From NCBI GenBank assembly GCA_051294375.1, contig CM119268.1, forward strand, positions 17,885,562 to 17,949,561: DNA of 64,000 nucleotides, given 5' to 3'. Origin of the DNA: Paraspadella gotoi. Taxonomy: Eukaryota; Chaetognatha. How positions within the stretch are numbered: position 1 is the stretch's first letter; the number at the start of each line of letters is the position of its first letter. Positions 61,769 to 64,000 of this stretch are shown here, piece after piece. The translations under genes were made by a program, and so were the position numbers. The notes beneath the pieces are model-generated. The model searched no databases, had not been told where the DNA came from, and saw only the letters and a program-made list of their open reading frames with translations.

Positions 61769-61928
61769 GATAAAGAAAAACATTGATTTGGGAAACAGTG
61801 CTAATTTTATTTAGACCATGCATTCAAACCATTTAGCTGGTTCATTATTCAAGGCCAGAGAAATTGTGGTGAGGTAAAAAAAAAATTATTTTCAAATAAG
61901 AGAAGGTGAGAGGAAGAGGAGGAGACTC

Positions 61929-61980
<52 letters not shown>

Positions 61981-62087
61981 TTTCAACCACAATTTCTCTG
62001 GCCTTGAATAATGAACCAGCTAAATGGTTTGAATGCATGGTCTAAATAAAATTAGCACTGTTTCCCAAATCAATGTTTTTCTTTATC
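61769..62087. repeat. Perfect 102-bp inverted repeat with GA-array spacer
   Basis: Arms 61769-61870 and 61986-62087 are exact reverse complements over 102 bp, from GATAAAGAAAAACATTG to AGAGAAATTGTGGT. The 115-bp spacer includes (GA)n at about 61929-61977. Perfect identity means recent origin, gene conversion or an assembly inversion artefact. Confidence 0.9.
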
Positions 62088-62571
62088 TAGTTCTCTCAAA
62101 AAAATGTTTTTTTCCTACGATTTTCAATGCAACTTTTTTAATTAGTTTATTAGGTTGTTATATAGTAACTTATACTAAAGCTTTTAAATATTTATTAATA
62201 TGTTACAAATTATATATTTTTTTTAATTTTAATTTTTAAAAATTAAAAAAAAATTAATAAAATTTAAAAAAAAACTTTATATAGTAAGAAAACAATTTTT
62301 AAATGCTTCTTTTCGCTTATCTATGAGATACATCTTAAAACTATTTTCAGTTTTATATTCTCTAACAATCACTTTACCATTTTTTCTGGTGGAAAGTTTT
62401 AAATTTTATTACAAATGTCGAAGTTTTTTTTCAAACCTGAGAGAGAGAGAAAGAGAGGAGAGAGAGAGAGAGAGAGAGGATTGAGAGAAGAGAGGAAGAG
62501 AGAGGACAGATGATGATAGATGGATGATAGAATATTACTAAGGCTGTTTCTCCTTATCCCGGGCGTTTTTA
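62088..62571. other. AT-rich spacer with short GA array
   Basis: (GA)n at about 62437-62480. No gene recognised. Confidence 0.4.
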
Positions 62572-62585
62572 GGAGAGAGAGAGAG

Positions 62586-62650
<65 letters not shown>
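62572..62650. repeat. GA array
   Basis: (GA)n with one CGAG interruption. Confidence 0.95.
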
Positions 62651-62654
<4 letters not shown>

Positions 62655-63032
62655 AGAATCAGTGATCTTTTATTTTCGTTCACACAACAAGTTTTTTACT
62701 TATTTTACTTTTATTTTAATTTTTCAATAAAAATAACTTTAGAGTGAAACATATTTCATCTATGGCAAAAACACGAATGCGACAAAATCGGATCCACATT
62801 TCAAAGAAGCCAAAACCAGAGTCAAGCGGTGCAATAAAACCTAAGAACTTTTCCACTGGGGTGGTTGTTTAACGTTTATGTTTGATCGTAGATCTTCCAG
62901 GTGTCGATGAAGAGTGAGGACTGCTTCTTCTGTGATAAAACAGTATGTAAATTTTCGGCAATTAGAATTAATCTTTAAAAGTAATTTAACCTTTCGAAGT
63001 AGTTTTTCTTTTAATTTAGAGAAACGTTACGA
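62651..63032. other. Upstream region of the transporter gene
   Basis: TTTTCTTTTAATTTAG just before 63018 is a good acceptor-like site, so an upstream exon or trans-splice site is likely. A short ATG-led piece near 62907 (MKSEDCFFCDKT) could be that exon but is unsupported. Confidence 0.35.
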
Positions 63033-63945
63033 ATGATGTTAAAAAAAAAACATTCAACCGTAACTTCACAAACCTTGTACAGAAAAAAAAACCGGATAAA
63101 AATGATAAACTATGCTTATAGGAAAACAAATTTAGATTTTCCCGACGCCATGACATCTCGCTCTGAAAATTGTGATCAAAGTCGTTCTACTTTTAAAAAT
63201 AAAACTAATCAATCAAATGATCCAGCGAAGAAATTGCCAGAGATTCCGGACGGGGGTTGGGGCTGGGCGGTCGTTTTCGGCAGCATCTTGGTTCACTGCT
63301 GTTACTCTGGGCTTCAACGTTCATCCGGCGCCTTTTTTCTCGGTTTCCGACCCACATTTCCCGAGGCGTCGAATGCTGAGTTGACTTCCATCATGTCAAT
63401 GTCGCTCGCCTTGTCTCTTTTCCTCTCGCCTTTCTCGGCGGCACTCATGCAGCGCGGTTTCTCAGCGAGGCAACTTATCTTTGCCTCTGGGGTTGTTGCT
63501 GCTGCAGGTGGAATCGTTGCGGCTTTTACGGAATCGATTGACGGATTGAGGTAATCGTAGATTTTGACAATATGTATTCGAATAATCAACTTGGTTACTA
63601 ATTGACAAAATATAACAGTCAACAATTATTTCTTTTTAACACTACAGAGCTGTTTTCACCATATTCTACGGTATCACTGGCGCCTTCACTTACATTCCCA
63701 CGATCACGCTCGTTGGCCACTATTTCGAACGGCGCCGCGCTCTGGCGATGGCTCTGTCTCTCACTGGCACCGGAATCGGTGGCCTCGCGTTTCCTCCTCT
63801 CGTCATTCTCATGATCGATGAATATTCTTTATTCGGAGCTTTCATTATTATCGGCGGCGTCATGCTTCACATCTGTCCTGGCGGGATGCTGCATCGCCCA
63901 TTGCAAAAAATCACCCCTCCAACTTCCGAGGTCCGGAAAATTTAA
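63033..63945 (+). CDS. Monocarboxylate transporter (SLC16 family), 5' exons, partial
   Basis: Exon 1 covers 63033-63550 and exon 2 begins at 63648 (AG|GTAATC ... CTACAG|AGC, phase kept). After a polar N-terminus comes the family signature PDGGWGWAVVFGS in helix 1. Hydrophobic segments follow for helices 2-3 (SMSLALSLFLSPFSAAL, LIFASGVVAAAGGIVAAF) and, in exon 2, helix 4 (FYGITGAFTYIPTITLVG), a HYFERRRALAMA loop, and helices 5-6. SLC16 proteins have 12 helices and move lactate, pyruvate or related acids with protons across the plasma membrane. Only about half is here. Exon 2 reads to TAA at 63943-63945, but the true boundary is more likely a donor at TTCCGAG|GTCCGG (63930), with further exons outside the window. 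The start Met is uncertain; several in-frame Mets precede the signature. Confidence 0.8.
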
Positions 63946-64000
63946 ATTAAACAGTAATCGTTTTGCTTTGACTTTAATTTTTCCTTCAGCAAAATAAAGC

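Overview
This window is nuclear DNA from an invertebrate animal. Genes have spliceosomal introns with GT-AG borders, coding exons lie in AT-rich sequence, and the families are animal ones: ribosomal protein uL4, a mitochondrial-clan cytochrome P450, a CCDC81-like centriolar/ciliary protein and an SLC16 monocarboxylate transporter. The lineage cannot be fixed from the sequence. More than 20 long GA/CT arrays, GAC/GTC and GAAA arrays, fold-back (MITE-like) elements, tRNA-derived SINE heads and hammerhead-like Penelope-type sequences fill the non-coding space. Six N runs, two of exactly 25 N, and two large near-duplicates that differ mainly by single-base indels point to a draft assembly gap-filled with noisy long reads.

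Layout. 0.4-1.6 kb (minus): a four-exon, four-EF-hand protein with a hydrophobic C-terminus. 2.0-7.8 kb (minus): RPL4/uL4 in five exons, whose reading frame runs about 1,040 codons past the ribosomal core into a charged tail with six copies of an [15 protein letters not shown] unit. 8-12.5 kb: no gene; a fold-back element, a SINE and purine-rich DNA. 12.5-19.8 kb (plus): a mitochondrial P450, whose first half appears twice, the upstream copy being degraded. 20.9-36.9 kb: a unit of about 7.4 kb present twice, with fragments of an unidentified Pro/Ala-rich gene. 37-39.2 kb: repeats, including a decaying 8-bp minisatellite. 39.8-43.1 kb (minus): the C-terminal six exons of a CCDC81-like gene. 43.1-50.1 kb: arrays and fold-back elements. 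50.1-55.7 kb (plus): two tandem genes whose coding regions are each one uninterrupted exon. The first encodes a coiled-coil/VWA/alpha-kinase protein that looks catalytically complete. The second encodes a diverged relative that lost the VWA metal site and the kinase acidic residues but kept the zinc-binding His/Cys set. 55.7-63 kb: repeats, including a perfect 102-bp inverted repeat. 63.0-64.0 kb (plus): the first exons of a monocarboxylate transporter running off the window.

The genes do not form one pathway. The most noteworthy items are the giant uL4 tail, the kinase/pseudokinase tandem pair, the hammerhead-like motifs and the fold-back elements. The large duplications should be treated as probable assembly artefacts until checked against reads.
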